In this document: one piece after another, positions 22,510-33,446 of the stretch
Layout of the letters: each line of letters starts with the position of its first letter
Numbering within the stretch: position 1 is the first letter of the stretch
Assembly: GCA_031772625.1 (NCBI GenBank)
Contig: CM062816.1
Span: forward strand, 1,665,645,385-1,665,709,384
DNA: 64,000 nt
Source: Pinus tabuliformis
Lineage: Eukaryota > Streptophyta > Pinopsida > Pinales > Pinaceae
Direction of reading: 5' to 3'
The notes under the pieces: generated by a model
What the model was told of the DNA's origin: nothing
Database searches by the model: none
Seen by the model: only the letters and a program-made list of their open reading frames with translations
Position numbers and translations under genes: made by a program

Positions 22510-23968
22510 TGTAACACCCCTCCCTTATGTGATAAATTATTGTAAACCTATGATGAGTTAAAGCTAGGTGTGATATACTCCCTTGTGTGTTAAATGATTG
22601 TAAACCTAAGCTAAGGAAAGTTAGGTGTGATACCATCCTTTGTGGGTTAAAATATTCTAAACCTAAGCCGAGGAAAGCTAGGTGATATGTAATATGAAAA
22701 GAAAATGTATTATTAAATAAATTAATAAATGAAATCACTTGGAGGGTGGAGCACCAAGACAGAGGAGATTCTTGCCAAATCCCATTGAGAAATGGGGTAG
22801 AGATGAATCTTTCATGATAAAGATCCTAGATGTGATTCTAGATAAGCTTAGGTGGATTGGAGATCCATCGGATGGATGGGAGATAAATATCCATTGGAAA
22901 TAAAAGCTTTGTGATAGATAAAGGCAACATTTTATAAGGAAAAGCTTCATGGGAGGTAAAGACAAGATTTTCCAAAAAATACCTAGGAAAATGGAAAAAT
23001 CCATAAAAGTGGGACACCGCTAATGGAAACAAAATCATGAAAGAGGGTATTAAATATCTAGTGCATTGATCAATTGAGGATATTTCATCGTTGGCAAGAA
23101 CTTCGAATTAGGGGGAATCAGAGGTGATTGATGGTTGGGTGGTGGTGCTCCTCCCTTCAAGTGATTGTTTTAGATGGATTCACATGCGTGGAATGTTTTG
23201 TATGTCGGTCTCTTATCTTTCATGTGATTATTTTATTTAATTCAGTATCGGATATGTTGCCCCATATTGGCTTATGTGTTAGTATAATGCTATCTATATT
23301 TATGTGATGGATTCAATTCTTTTGCCTCTGAATGAGTAGGATATAAAATGAATCTAATGGTGATCTTCATTATGTTAGTGAAGGAACCTTTAATGTTATA
23401 TAAAACCTCTTGTTAACATGGAAAATAGTGGTAGATGCTTGCAAATCATTATGGTATAATGTAAGTAATGGAATAGCTTATGATGGAAGGATTATCTATT
23501 GCACAGATACTCAATGAGGCTAGATTGCATTATGTCATTTTTTTTAGAAGTTACCTTATTATGGAACTTATGGAATCTTACTATGCATGTGGTCAACTAA
23601 TTTAATATCTTTTATATAGTTTATGCATGCCTATGGTAATTACGCATGAGATGTAGATGCATGCAGAACCGTTAGGAGGTAAGTTCTATATAATCCAATA
23701 GACGAGGATTTTATTACCATGCATGTCACCAAAGGTTTGATGGCTGCATGTTATATCTCCTTCTTTCCTTCCAATTGTAGTTGTGTTATAGAAATCAACT
23801 GATGAAGATGATATGATGTGTCTATGGTATAAATCTCCTTCCTGAAGGTGATATAGTAGTCTGATTAGGGGAGAGGAACATGGAACCTTAACTATGTATA
23901 AGGAAATTTAAAAAAAAAATTAGATGATTTGGGCTTATTTTCCGGATAGGCCATGGAGGTTCATTACA
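22510..23968 (+). repeat. W 3' LTR
   Basis: A 1459 base repeat starting TGTAACACCC and ending CATTACA. It is collinear with 11121-12576 and differs by many single bases and small indels. The next bases, TTCGTGG, continue the LINE-B reverse transcriptase frame. Confidence 0.85.
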
Positions 23969-24900
23969 TTCGTGGCTACCTCAATCTATTTCACATCTCC
24001 TCTGCATTTTGGTGCTAGAATCAACCAACTTAAACCTTTAGTAGACAACAAGAATAGGAGGGGTGATAAGGGCATCCTTGTCTTAGGCCTCTTTGAGTAT
24101 GGAGGAAATGGGAAGCTGCCCCATTTATTAGAACTATGAAACTCGCATTTGTGACAACCCCATAACCCAATTAATAAAATAAATATCAAAACCAAAACGG
24201 CTAAGCAGTAGTCGAAGATAGATTCGAATGATTATGTCATATGTCTTGGACATATATTTCTTTTGCTATCATACATTTTCTTCCACTCTTTTTTAGGTTG
24301 TGCATTACTTCTTAAGCAACTCCTATGGCCTCATGAATTTGACGCCCATCTAGAAAACCAAAATGTTCCCTAGAAATGTTCTTTGATAAAATAGGCTTGA
24401 GGTTAGTAGCAATGATTTTGTCTATTATTTAATAGATGTTGTTGCATAGAGATATTGGTCTAAATTCCTGAAAAGATTGGGGATCATCATTCTTCTGGAT
24501 TAAGTCCATGGATGGTAGAGCTGAAAGGATCCTATATTTGACCCTAAATCCTTGATTCCTCCACTATAGTGGGCTTCTATGGGGCACAATAGTAACAATA
24601 TGGGCACTACATGGGTACATCAATATAATAAGTGGGTTGTACTAATAACAATAACGGGTTACACTAGTAGTATAGGGGCCTAACAAATCATCTCCTATTA
24701 GCTCAAAAAGTGTTGGAAAAACTCAACATTCCATCCATTAGGCCCTAGACTGTTATCTTTTTGCATGGATTTGATGACACCTTCCACTTCCCATTTTGTT
24801 ATTGGGACAATTAGATGGTCATTGTCTTGCTCCTCCATGAACCTTGGGAAAAATTGGGAAATATATATTACTTCTACAATTTGTGCTTCTTTAGGTTCTC
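23969..24900 (-). pseudogene. LINE-B reverse transcriptase, N-terminal and central part
   Basis: The minus strand reads VEGVIKSMQKDNSLGPNGWN with FFQHFFELIGDDLL near 24850-24690. After an LTR fragment it continues QSFQEFRPISLCNNIY and FGFLDGRQIHEA (about 24490-24330), then MPLSPLLFLL (about 24060-24100) and IEVAT at the W junction. These are the RT finger and palm blocks. A stretch around 24140-24258, where LxKIDLSKAYD should be, is not recognisable. Confidence 0.75.
24565..24688 (-). repeat. truncated V-family LTR fragment
   Basis: The minus strand starts TTAGGCCCCTATACTACTAG and runs with CCATGTAG and CCCCATAGAAGCCC, matching the first ~125 bases of the V LTR. The remainder of the LTR is missing. 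LINE-B reverse-transcriptase sequence continues directly on both sides, so this is a partial LTR lodged inside the LINE. Confidence 0.8.
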
Positions 24901-25379
24901 TTTAAAGGGTTTTGAAGTGGTATTTCCCTAATGAGGCTAATTCTTTAAAGGATTTTTCTATATACGACCATTTGTTCTTTCCATTTCCCAAATGGTATTT
25001 ACATCATTTTTTCCTCTAGCAGAATTTAAAAAAAACATAGAATTTTCATCAGCACTAGCTAACCATATAGCTCTACTTTTCAATCTCCATTTCTCTTCTT
25101 TTTCCTTTAATATATTTCTTTTGTAAAATTTCTTGTTTCTTTATTATTTCTCTTCTTTCTTCTAATTAGTACTTGTCCCCCTCTAGGCTTTCCATTCTCT
25201 CCAATTCTTCTTCAATACCTTTTATATATTTCTCCTCCCTTAGCCTTTTTTGTTTCACCCAATTGATAGTTGCAGGTTACATTCTTTTGAGGTTATCCAT
25301 AAATTTTTGGGATATGGAGGGTATTTGATTTTGGTTGTACAGATTCCAAGAAGCCTTTATTGTCTCATTCTAGGTCTCC

Positions 25380-26125
25380 TCCTAGATCCAAGAGGGATTA
25401 AACTTGAATGGACTTCTAGGCTTCCCACTGCTTCCTTTTAGTTCAAGAAAGATTGGGAAATGGGCATACTTTGTGCCCGCCCCCACCCATTGTTGGAAAC
25501 GTGATATTATGTTACTCAAGTTTTTAGCCATGAGGAAACGATCCAACCTCTTGGGCACCCAAGCTAAGTCTTTGTGTTTGTTCCTCCAAAGTGGTTTATA
25601 TTTGATTAGGTTTATATCTATCATCTTACTATACATTAGTTTTCTTATGAAGAAATCAACCGAAGGATAAACTTGTGCCTAAGTTCCCCATGTTTCAAAT
25701 ATACCCAAGGAGAAATTTGAATCCCATCCCACCACCACATCTGGGCCATTCTTGAAATATTTTGAAAAGAGGGAGTTCCAGAAAGAGACCCTATCTTTGC
25801 ATGGGCCATAAATACTGATAAGATAGAGGTACATGCTTAAATATGAGTAGACATCCATGTCGAGAACAAGTTATAAGCCCCAATAATTTCTGAGCCTAAA
25901 ACAAATAACTTTGAAGCCCATTTCTAGACCCACTTATCTTCCCTTCGCATCAGAGGTCATGAACAACCATCCTAGGAGAAATTTATTGAGTGAATCCAAC
26001 ATAATTTCCCTATTGCCTAAGGTTTCCTAAAGAATTATAACATCTACGACCGAGTCCTTAATAAGCCTTTTAATTGCTATCTTCTTGTAGGTGCTAGAAA
26101 ACCCTCTGGAATTGAATGGAAAAAC
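25380..26125 (-). pseudogene. LINE-B apurinic endonuclease domain
   Basis: The minus strand begins FNSRGFSSTYKKIAIKRL and VVDVIIL, the N-terminal blocks of the LINE endonuclease. It continues with ISIYGPCKDRVSFWNSLF, VVVGWDSNFSLG (where active enzymes have GGDFN) and finally RNKHKDLAWVPKRLDRFLM and SPFKFNPSWI. Several stops are present. The change in the GGDFN motif and the loss of the His near HFPI would abolish activity. Confidence 0.8.
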
Positions 26126-26127
26126 CA

Positions 26128-28640
26128 TCATTTGGAAACCCCCCCAAGTTCTTGTGCCACTTTAAGTTCCCCTTTCATAGAAATTTTTTTCCCATTAGCT
26201 ATATCATTTTTGGCTTTTAATTGGGCTTTAGAGATATTAGATGTTTTACCTCTAGTTTTCAGTGTTCCTATTGGAATTGGAACTTCTACAAGTCCCCCTA
26301 CAAGATCACTAGATACCTCGTTCTTATCCCTGAGTTGAATATTATATTGAGAGGCCAAGGAGGACATGGGAGGGGATATAAAAGGCTTCCAGACATGATG
26401 GGGTATAACATGATGGTTTATAATAGGTATGGAGGTTATAATATTGTCTGAGCCATTTGACAGACTACAATGTAGAGAAATGTCTGTGATTTTCGTCCTA
26501 TCAGGACCAAGACTTCAACCAACATCAATAAAGGAGTAAATAATAGAGGAAAAATAAGAGAATGGGTGTAAGATACTACCCAGTGGTTAAGGGTGAGGAT
26601 CGAATGTTTTTTAGTAGCCTACACTTCAACTTGACAATAATTCCTGAGGACCTATTAGTGCAATATATCCTACAGAGTTTCAACTTCCACTTCTATCACG
26701 ATGGGACAAATATCCCTCTATTCACCCACTTCTTGAACCCTATTGGCCTCTTTTTCATCGAGCTCTTCAACCCCTTCCTCTCTTGCAATGCTTCATTGCC
26801 TTATCCTTCTTAAAAATCCCGAAGGATAACCCTAAGCTAGATGGCTATGTTTGTGGCACTGCTATAAATGGAAGGGAAGTTATTCATAATATATTAGCTG
26901 AGATTCCATATACCCTTGAAGGTGCAGATCAATTTTCTCAAACAATCCTTCTCTCAGGTCCAACATTACTAGAATTCTAGCCACTATCCTGGTTCTTGTA
27001 ACCTTGAAAAACATATCTACTTCTAAAAATAGACCCAATTTGTTTTTGATAGACCTAAAACCATCTTCTATCCAGAGTTGAGGAGGAAGGGATGGCAAGT
27101 GAACCCACACTATCACCTCCTTGAGTTTTTCTCATTTTTCATCGAAAAGGGGAGTCCATTTTTTGAATAAAATTGGAGAGGAACAAATAATTAGTTCTAC
27201 TCAAGAACCCTTTCTAAAGCCTCATATTTGTTAAAATAAACCATCAACCATCCACGAGTTAAGTTCATAACCTCAGATTCATTTTCTAGGGCCTCCCCTC
27301 CAAGGCTTTGATATCCACTTTGCAATATAACTTTGTGTGAAATATTATCCTTTTCTCTCCCAACAATGATTAATTCAATTCAAATGTCAACCCTAAGGAC
27401 TAAATTAGGGTTTTCTACCTTTTTTATAGTACATTTTCCCTTCCTCCTCTTCGATCAAATCTTTGGGAGTTCTCTTTCTCTACATCTCCTCACTGGAAAT
27501 ATTTCCCCTAAGATTAAATCTGACAATTTGAGGGTTATTTTTGTTGTGGGCCTCCTTTTTATAAAATTGGCCTTAAAAGCCCCCAATTCCCTTCAAAAAT
27601 TTTCTCTCCCTCTTAGTGTTATCCAGAGATATCCATTGAAGCCCCCAGGAGGCCAATCCTTTTATAGTGCCCATTTTCCTTTCTTGAGATCACCTGACTA
27701 GTATGTCCTTCAAGAATAGCTCCTCTCACACTTAAAAACCCTATTATTCTCCACCCTTTGTCACTAAGAAATCTACCAACCTATCTTCTCATGAGAAATC
27801 CTTTGAGGTTCCTTCTAGTCAAGGGTATCTTACAACTGGGACCTCATTATGTACATATTTCAAAGAGAGTGGTCGAACGAATCATTAGGTTGCTCCCTTT
27901 CCCATAAAACTCAGAGAGCCAGGAATACAATTCTTTAGGTGCTCATTGTCCCATAAACCACAACTCTTGACTATGTCTTCTAAACCACCCGTAAACACAA
28001 GATCCTTAAAGTGAATGCAATAAATTTCGGTGGTTTTGTGGAACTTACCAATATTTTCATTTCTAAGAGAGATTGCTCCCAATATTTCGCTGGTATAACT
28101 TAAAAGTCATGTTGAGGTATGACTGCTTCCCATAAAGATGCCATTTTGAGAGAAACCTTACCATCATCCAAAAAACTAGATTCGCCTTCCACTAATAGCT
28201 CCTACCCAGAGAAAACCATTGCGATAACTGGGGATCTAGCTAGAAGCCTCACCTTGTCTAGGTTTTGTTGAGTAAGCTCTAGTCCCAAAATCATAAAAAT
28301 ATCATCTGACTCAAGTTCCAAGTTTGAAAAACTCTTTAGGCCACCATTTTCCCTCTTGTGTAAAACATATTTTTACTTCACCACCTAAGACCTTCCTCTA
28401 GCAACCTATGCCTTTTTCGCAAAGTGAAAATATCGAAGGTATAACTGTTCTTTTCCAAAAGCTAAAGGCGATTCACACTACAAATGATGTTTGTGAAAAC
28501 CCTGAAGCCACCGTCTTCCCACCTCTTACCATGCGTAGATAAAGTTCTAATGCAATCTACCAGCTGTATTGTTAGAAAAACCATGTTGCAATAAACCCTA
28601 GGAGTCTACTATAGGAATCCCCAAGCCCCATTTTTCTTCA
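26128..28640 (-). pseudogene. LINE-B ORF1 (DUF4283-type) remnant
   Basis: The clearest piece, minus 26880-27116, reads VWVHLPSLPPQLWIEDG, RIVARILVMLDLREGL and GYMESQLIYYE. This is the conserved core of plant LINE ORF1 proteins (DUF4283 followed by a zinc knuckle). Further open pieces at 27885-28082 and 26128-26367 are collinear with the start and end of ORF1. The protein binds LINE RNA in active elements; here it is broken in many places. Confidence 0.7.
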
Positions 28641-28967
28641 AGACATTTTTTCCATCAATATCAATATAATTATTATTATTATTATATATTTATTAATATT
28701 AACATTAATATTAATGTAAAATCCATAGCATAGACATCCATCAAGGTATATCAACCACATTTACTAATGTGGTCATGTATGTGATTGATATATGCCTATC
28801 TGCATATATCAATCATTTTTATTAATAAATGTGGTTGATATTTTATTATATTAAACATTTAATGCATATTTTAATATATTAATATTTATATTAAATTAAT
28901 TAATATATTAATATTTATCTTAATATTTAAATTAATATTTATTTATATAATACTTAATACATAATTA
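28641..28967. repeat. AT-rich tract with TTA microsatellite
   Basis: Between LINE-B and the Z repeat lies an AT-rich stretch with (ATT)n at about 28666-28686 and strings of ATTAATATT. An inexact repeat of GTGGT(C/T)ATGTATGTGATTGATAT-type sequence occurs near 28745-28860. No gene is seen. Confidence 0.7.
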
Positions 28968-29465
28968 ATATATCAATATTTGAATATGTTTATTATGAAC
29001 ATTTAAACATGTTTTTATCCCATTATATTCTAACAAAATTTGGAGATGAATCTCATAACTACATCTTCCTACTTATTTTTTAAATATACATGTATTTAAT
29101 TTATATGTTAATACTTTTTATAAATAATAATAATAATTTAGAATAATATTATTATTTAATTAATATAGGCTAGATTAGTATAATGTAATATTTATGCAAA
29201 TAGTCAACCCAAATAATGAAGAGAATAAAGAAAAGTTTTATTAATTTTTTATTAAAATCATGAAAAGGTTTTGGTAAGCTTAAACATATGTAAATATTAA
29301 TTGTTGGCATATTAAGTTCTAAAGATCATATTGATATGTTAATTTTTAGAAGGAAATGTGAGCTTAGTTGATTAGGTTGTAGTTTACTGATTGGATGAAG
29401 CGTTCTCGTGTTTCGAATTGTGTGGGGTGAACTAAATTGAATTAAGTAAACTCAAATGATATGGT
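28968..29465 (-). repeat. Z LTR-like repeat, left copy, part 1
   Basis: Matches 56618-57237 (which has an extra AT microsatellite) including GAACATTTRAACATGTTTTTAT and TAATAATTTAGAATAATATT. It resumes at 32240 after the inserted element. Because it lies at the 3' end of pol on the minus strand and recurs at the 5' end, it is probably the LTR of Z, although I cannot define TG/CA ends. Confidence 0.65.
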
Positions 29466-31064
29466 TAGGGAAAATTTTAAGAACCACTCTAAATTTATAT
29501 GTATAATAAATGGGCGAATCCCCAAGATACATAGGAAAAATGGGAGCTAATTTTATCAATAATATAATATGTGTATATAATTTTTTTGGTGAATCTCTCA
29601 CTAGATTATATTATCTTGTAAAGTCATGGAAAATCTTTCACTAAATTATAAATCTTGTAAGATCTTGGCAAATATTTCACCGAATAATAAAACATTTGTT
29701 AAACTATGAAACCATATATGATAATAGGAAAAAATATTCATTAAACTGTAATATACTAACATACATGTTTGGAAAAAAGAAACATAATTTTCTCTTCCTA
29801 CAAACAATGTTGCAAGTTTAAGTGGCCATGTTTGTCAAGGTTCTTACTGTAGACTCTTTCATATCCTTCTATTAGTTTTGATAATATTCCATAACAAAGT
29901 TCTTGTAGGTTTTTATCTTGACCACAAGTTTTGTCAAGGTAGGAGAGATTAATCTTTTCTCTACCACTTTTTTCAAACTACCAATTTTGTCAAGCTATTA
30001 AATTTCTTTCTTATTCCATAGACTCCAACCACGACATAAAAAAAAACACATCAAGTTTGTTTACCCCAACACACAAACAAGTAGCAAGCCCCAACTATAT
30101 AATATAAGAAAGTAGTAGGAATCCCAAATGCTTGAAGGGGATCTAATCGAAAGAAGTGACCATTGTTAGAAGCCTTCCAATCACTCTATAAATGTAGATT
30201 TATTATTATTTTAATTGGAAATCTTCAATTAAATAATAAAATTTAATTACGTCTCTCCCATTCTAAATTTCTTATTAGCATAATTCACTACCTTCATACA
30301 TCTTGCATTTTATAATAGCGTTGTAACATGTGGATTAATTTCCCTTTTTGGTGCACAATATGTGCCTTTTAGGACAATATGGTGCAGCGGCCCAACCCCT
30401 ACAGATCATTACGACAAACTAAGAATAGAAAAGAAGATGAAAGGTTGTACAAACCAACATATTTTTCAAACAACTAATCCAAAATCAGTACCTTAACGTT
30501 TTCATGAAGATATCATATTGAGAACGTTTGAAAAATGGTGGGAAATCTGGGCAGCGACTATCTCTCTTTTACAAGGGTGATGTAGAAAGAGTGACAAGAT
30601 TTCACTGTTTTGAATTTTTTTTGTTAAATCAGAAAAACCAATATTAATGGAGATATTGGTATTTTTTACTAAATTTTGTGAAGTGACTAAATGTAGCTTT
30701 TACCATTCACCTTAAGATGTTTTTTACAATATAATTTTGTAAGTCTATTTAATATCTTCATGATCATAAAAACCAACCTATATCCATCTTAACTCCACAT
30801 CTGCCACTCTTAGATGGATGAAATTTATTTATCCCTCTTAGCACTTGGTAGAACCAAAATTAACATGGATCTAAGTTGATATAATTTCCCCTCTAAATAG
30901 TTTATGCTCACATGAATACCATGGTATTACCATGGGTTATCATAAACGAGCTTAAAAACTACTATTAGTAATTTATAAAATTAATAAAATTAATAATTGA
31001 TTTTTTATTTTTTTTTTCATTTATTTTAACTAAGTTAAAATGTTTAAGTGACATTAAATTACAA

Positions 31065-31189
31065 GATCCATTTTTACTCTTGATCTACCAAGCCCCGAGA
31101 GGGATCAAATATTTTTCACTCTATGCTAGTTTGCAAATCACGATATTTGATCCCTCTCGGTGCTTAGTGTATCTAGAGTAAAGATAAAT
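31065..31189. repeat. inverted repeat inside the hAT-like insert (MITE-like)
   Basis: Arms 31076-31112 and 31143-31179 are imperfect reverse complements, with an exact core of 18 bases (CCGAGAGGGATCAAATAT and its complement) around a 30 base loop. Pairing extends weakly outward to about 31065 and 31189. The flanks also share a direct repeat containing CCCTCTAAATAG and ATGAATACCATGG (about 30891 and 31207). Confidence 0.8.
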
Positions 31190-31319
31190 CTATGATGGTT
31201 TAATTCCCCCCTCTAAATAGGCTACATTCCATGTGAATACCATGGGTCAATACCATGTGCAATATTTATTTTTATTAATACAATATTAGGGTTAATAATA
31301 ATTTTTTGCATGGTATTAA

Positions 31320-31925
31320 TAATAATTTGGCCCATAGGCTTCACCTAAATATAACACATTTTTTGAGTGTTCGTATTTTATTTATTTACCATACCTCTGG
31401 TTTATTTATATTTTTATTAATTTACCATACTTCTTTTATAAATATCCTATTTGGCCCATAGGATTCACTTGAATAAAACCTCTTTTTTGAGCATTCTTAA
31501 ATAGAAAGAGGGTTATGGACTAAATATAAAAAGAGGTTTTATTTATTTACCATACCCCTAGTTTATTTATATTTTTAATTATTTACCATAACTCCACTTT
31601 ATTTTTATTTTTATTTATTTACACCATTGTGTTTTCATAAATATAAGATGACTTATGGAGTAAATATAAAAAAAATGTTTTATTTATTTACCATACATCT
31701 AGTTTATTTATATTTTTATTAATTTACCATACCTATTTTATAAATATGGTGTTTCGCCCATAGGATTCACTTAAATAAAACCTCTTTTTTGAGCCTTCTT
31801 AAATAGAAAGAGGGTTATGGACTAAATATAAAAAGAGGTTTTATTTATTTACCATACCTTAAGAGTAAGTATAAAAAGAGGTTTTATTTATTTACCATAC
31901 CTCCACTTTATTTATATTTTTATTT
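31320..31925. repeat. tandem repeats of an approximately 300 bp AT-rich unit
   Basis: The block GGCCCATAGGATTCACTT, then AAACCTCTTTTTTGAGC and AAAGAGGGTTATGGAC, occurs at about 31453-31550 and again at about 31755-31850, with an older copy near 31330. Between them TTTATTTATTTACCATAC recurs seven or more times. No coding potential. Confidence 0.85.
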
Positions 31926-32247
31926 ATTGGAACCAAATACAACCTCCCAAACCACCTCCCAAACCAGAAAATGGGTGATTGCAAATGAATTTCACATTAC
32001 AAGGTAGAAAATTAGGTGATTGTGATGGAATATAACCTCCCAACATAGGCAAATCAGGTCAAATGAGTCTTTTCATAGTTTATCCGCCCCTTTTTTTGGC
32101 TAAAATGAAAAAAATATTTTTTTTCTAAATAAAAGTTGGGCTAAATATATGAAATGGGTGTTTTATTAAAAAATTGCCCCTCTAAAATGAAAAACCCCTT
32201 TCGCCCTTGGGCTAAAATTCACCCCTAAAATTTACCATGGATATGGT

Positions 32248-32555
32248 GCATATTAACATGCTTTCTAAGTCGAGGGATGAGGGTTTGGATGGGCATTGTC
32301 AATCATAGCTAGAGTTTTGTACGCCTCTTCAACTTTCACGTTTTTTAACAACAGTAGGATTGACACTCCTTACACACAGAATAATGTTTCCTCAGGCTAA
32401 CAGCTTTAGGTCTATAATCTTGATAGTGTAAATCGTATTAGGAGAACCCATATGGAAAACCATGCAAATAACTAAGAAAACTTTCATTGGAATCTACAAG
32501 GGTGGTTGACCAAGAAAAATTACCAAAATTGAGTATTCAATATTTTTTTGTGATA
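32248..32555 (-). repeat. Z LTR-like repeat, left copy, part 2
   Basis: Continues the repeat after the hAT-like insert and matches 57238-57533 (for example GAGGGATGAGGGTTTGGAT and GGAGAACCCATATGGAAAACC). Confidence 0.7.
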
Positions 32556-33446
32556 AGAGCTTCGTTACTTGAATTTGTCTCACCTCTCTTTGATGCTCTG
32601 GCATGGACAAGCTTCGATATATATTTGGAAATATAGTGAGACAAAATTTCTGCAATAAAAGTTAGGTTTGTTAATTTGGCTAATCATTTTTTCAATAGAA
32701 AAAAAAAGTAACAGCTTCATTAATAAGTGTTTGATGCAACAAATAGTTGATATCAATCCTCTATAGACTACATGCATATTCTTCAAAGGATCAATAAAAA
32801 ACCTTACGAGAAAAGCGAGGATAACCAGCTAATTTGGCGTAGATACATGCATAGAAGTGGACATTGAAGCAAGAATCTAGAGCTAAGTATTAACAAGTAA
32901 ACTCATATGTAAGCTTGTCTATTGTTAACATTTATTAAGTTATCAGACCTGTTGTCCCAAAACACTAAGAAGAAATGCTCTTTTTGTACTAAGATTTTTT
33001 TGGTATAATTTTATCTTTTACATTAACCACTATAGTAAAATAGTTTGAGTTAGGACCTCATTATTCTCTTTTTCACTAATCTTTATAGTAAAATAGTTTG
33101 ACCTAGAATTTTGTAGAAAATTACATTTTTCATAAAGAAACAATGAAGGTTAGATGTATAGGTGAAGATTGAGACAAGTCCAATTTGTAAGTCATACTTT
33201 TAATCCTTTGCAACACTTTATAGGGGCTATAATACCTTGATCCTAATATTTTGTTCCTTGAGAAATATATGTTTATATGGTTGTAATATCCCAAATGTAC
33301 AATCCCTCACTTGAAATTCCCTTTCACTACCATGTTAATCTCGTTGTTGTTTCATCCTCTTCTACATTATAATGAAGTTATCCTTCAATGGTTTTGAGAA
33401 ACTCTTGTTATATGGTCCTTCATTTCTTGATTTTTTACAATCCTTT
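32556..33446 (-). pseudogene. Z integrase C-terminal region
   Basis: From 33446 downwards the minus strand reads LKDNFIIM, MKQQRD, FQV-DCTFGILQPYKH and YDLQIGLVSIF with shifts. These are recognisable as the gypsy integrase C-terminal domain (MKxxADxxRxxxxFxVGDxVxxxLQPY, then YKLxLP). The remaining 500 bases down to 32556 show no domain, apart from a duplicated TATAGTAAAATAGTTTGA block at about 33020-33110. The break at 33446 is where element Y inserted. Confidence 0.6.
33442..33446. other. Y target-site duplication, left copy
   Basis: CCTTT directly before the TGTTG end of Y. The same five bases follow the CAACA end at 54426-54430. Confidence 0.85.

Larger units (their letters stand above)
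11121..23968 (+). mobile_element. element W: LTR element with long LTRs and non-coding interior
   Basis: Two direct repeats of 1456 and 1459 bases bound the element. Both begin TGTAACACCC and end with TTACA, giving 6 base inverted ends (TGTAAC/GTTACA). A perfect initiator-tRNA-Met binding site (TGGTATCAGAGC) lies two bases after the left repeat, and a G-rich polypurine-type tract lies just before the right one, so the element is sense. The interior, excluding nested V, is about 6.5 kb and encodes no recognisable gag or pol. This is the pattern of a large retrotransposon derivative (LARD), mobilised in trans. It sits inside the RT of LINE-B. The left flank ends in TTTTT and the right flank starts TTCGTGG, so the target duplication is at best eroded. 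Confidence 0.8.
23969..28640 (-). mobile_element. LINE-B, 5' half (antisense)
   Basis: On the minus strand this holds, in order, ORF1 (28640 down to about 26128), the apurinic endonuclease (26120-25380) and the N-terminal and central RT (about 24900-23969). It then breaks off at element W and resumes at 11120. Without W the LINE would be about 7 kb, close to full length for a plant L1. The whole element is full of stops. Confidence 0.85.
29458..32247. mobile_element. hAT-like non-autonomous DNA transposon with 8 bp target duplication
   Basis: The insert 29466-32239 (2774 bases) is flanked by GATATGGT at 29458-29465 and 32240-32247. The paralogous site at 57230-57237 has a single GATATGGT with both flanks continuous, so this is a true insertion with an 8 base duplication, the length made by hAT transposases. 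The left end reads TAGGGAAAATTTTA and the right end, reversed, CATGGTAAATTTTA: imperfect 14 base inverted ends with three mismatches. Subterminal repeats of about 42 bases (TTTCAC, AATCTTGTAA) lie at about 29588-29700. No transposase is encoded. Confidence 0.75.
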
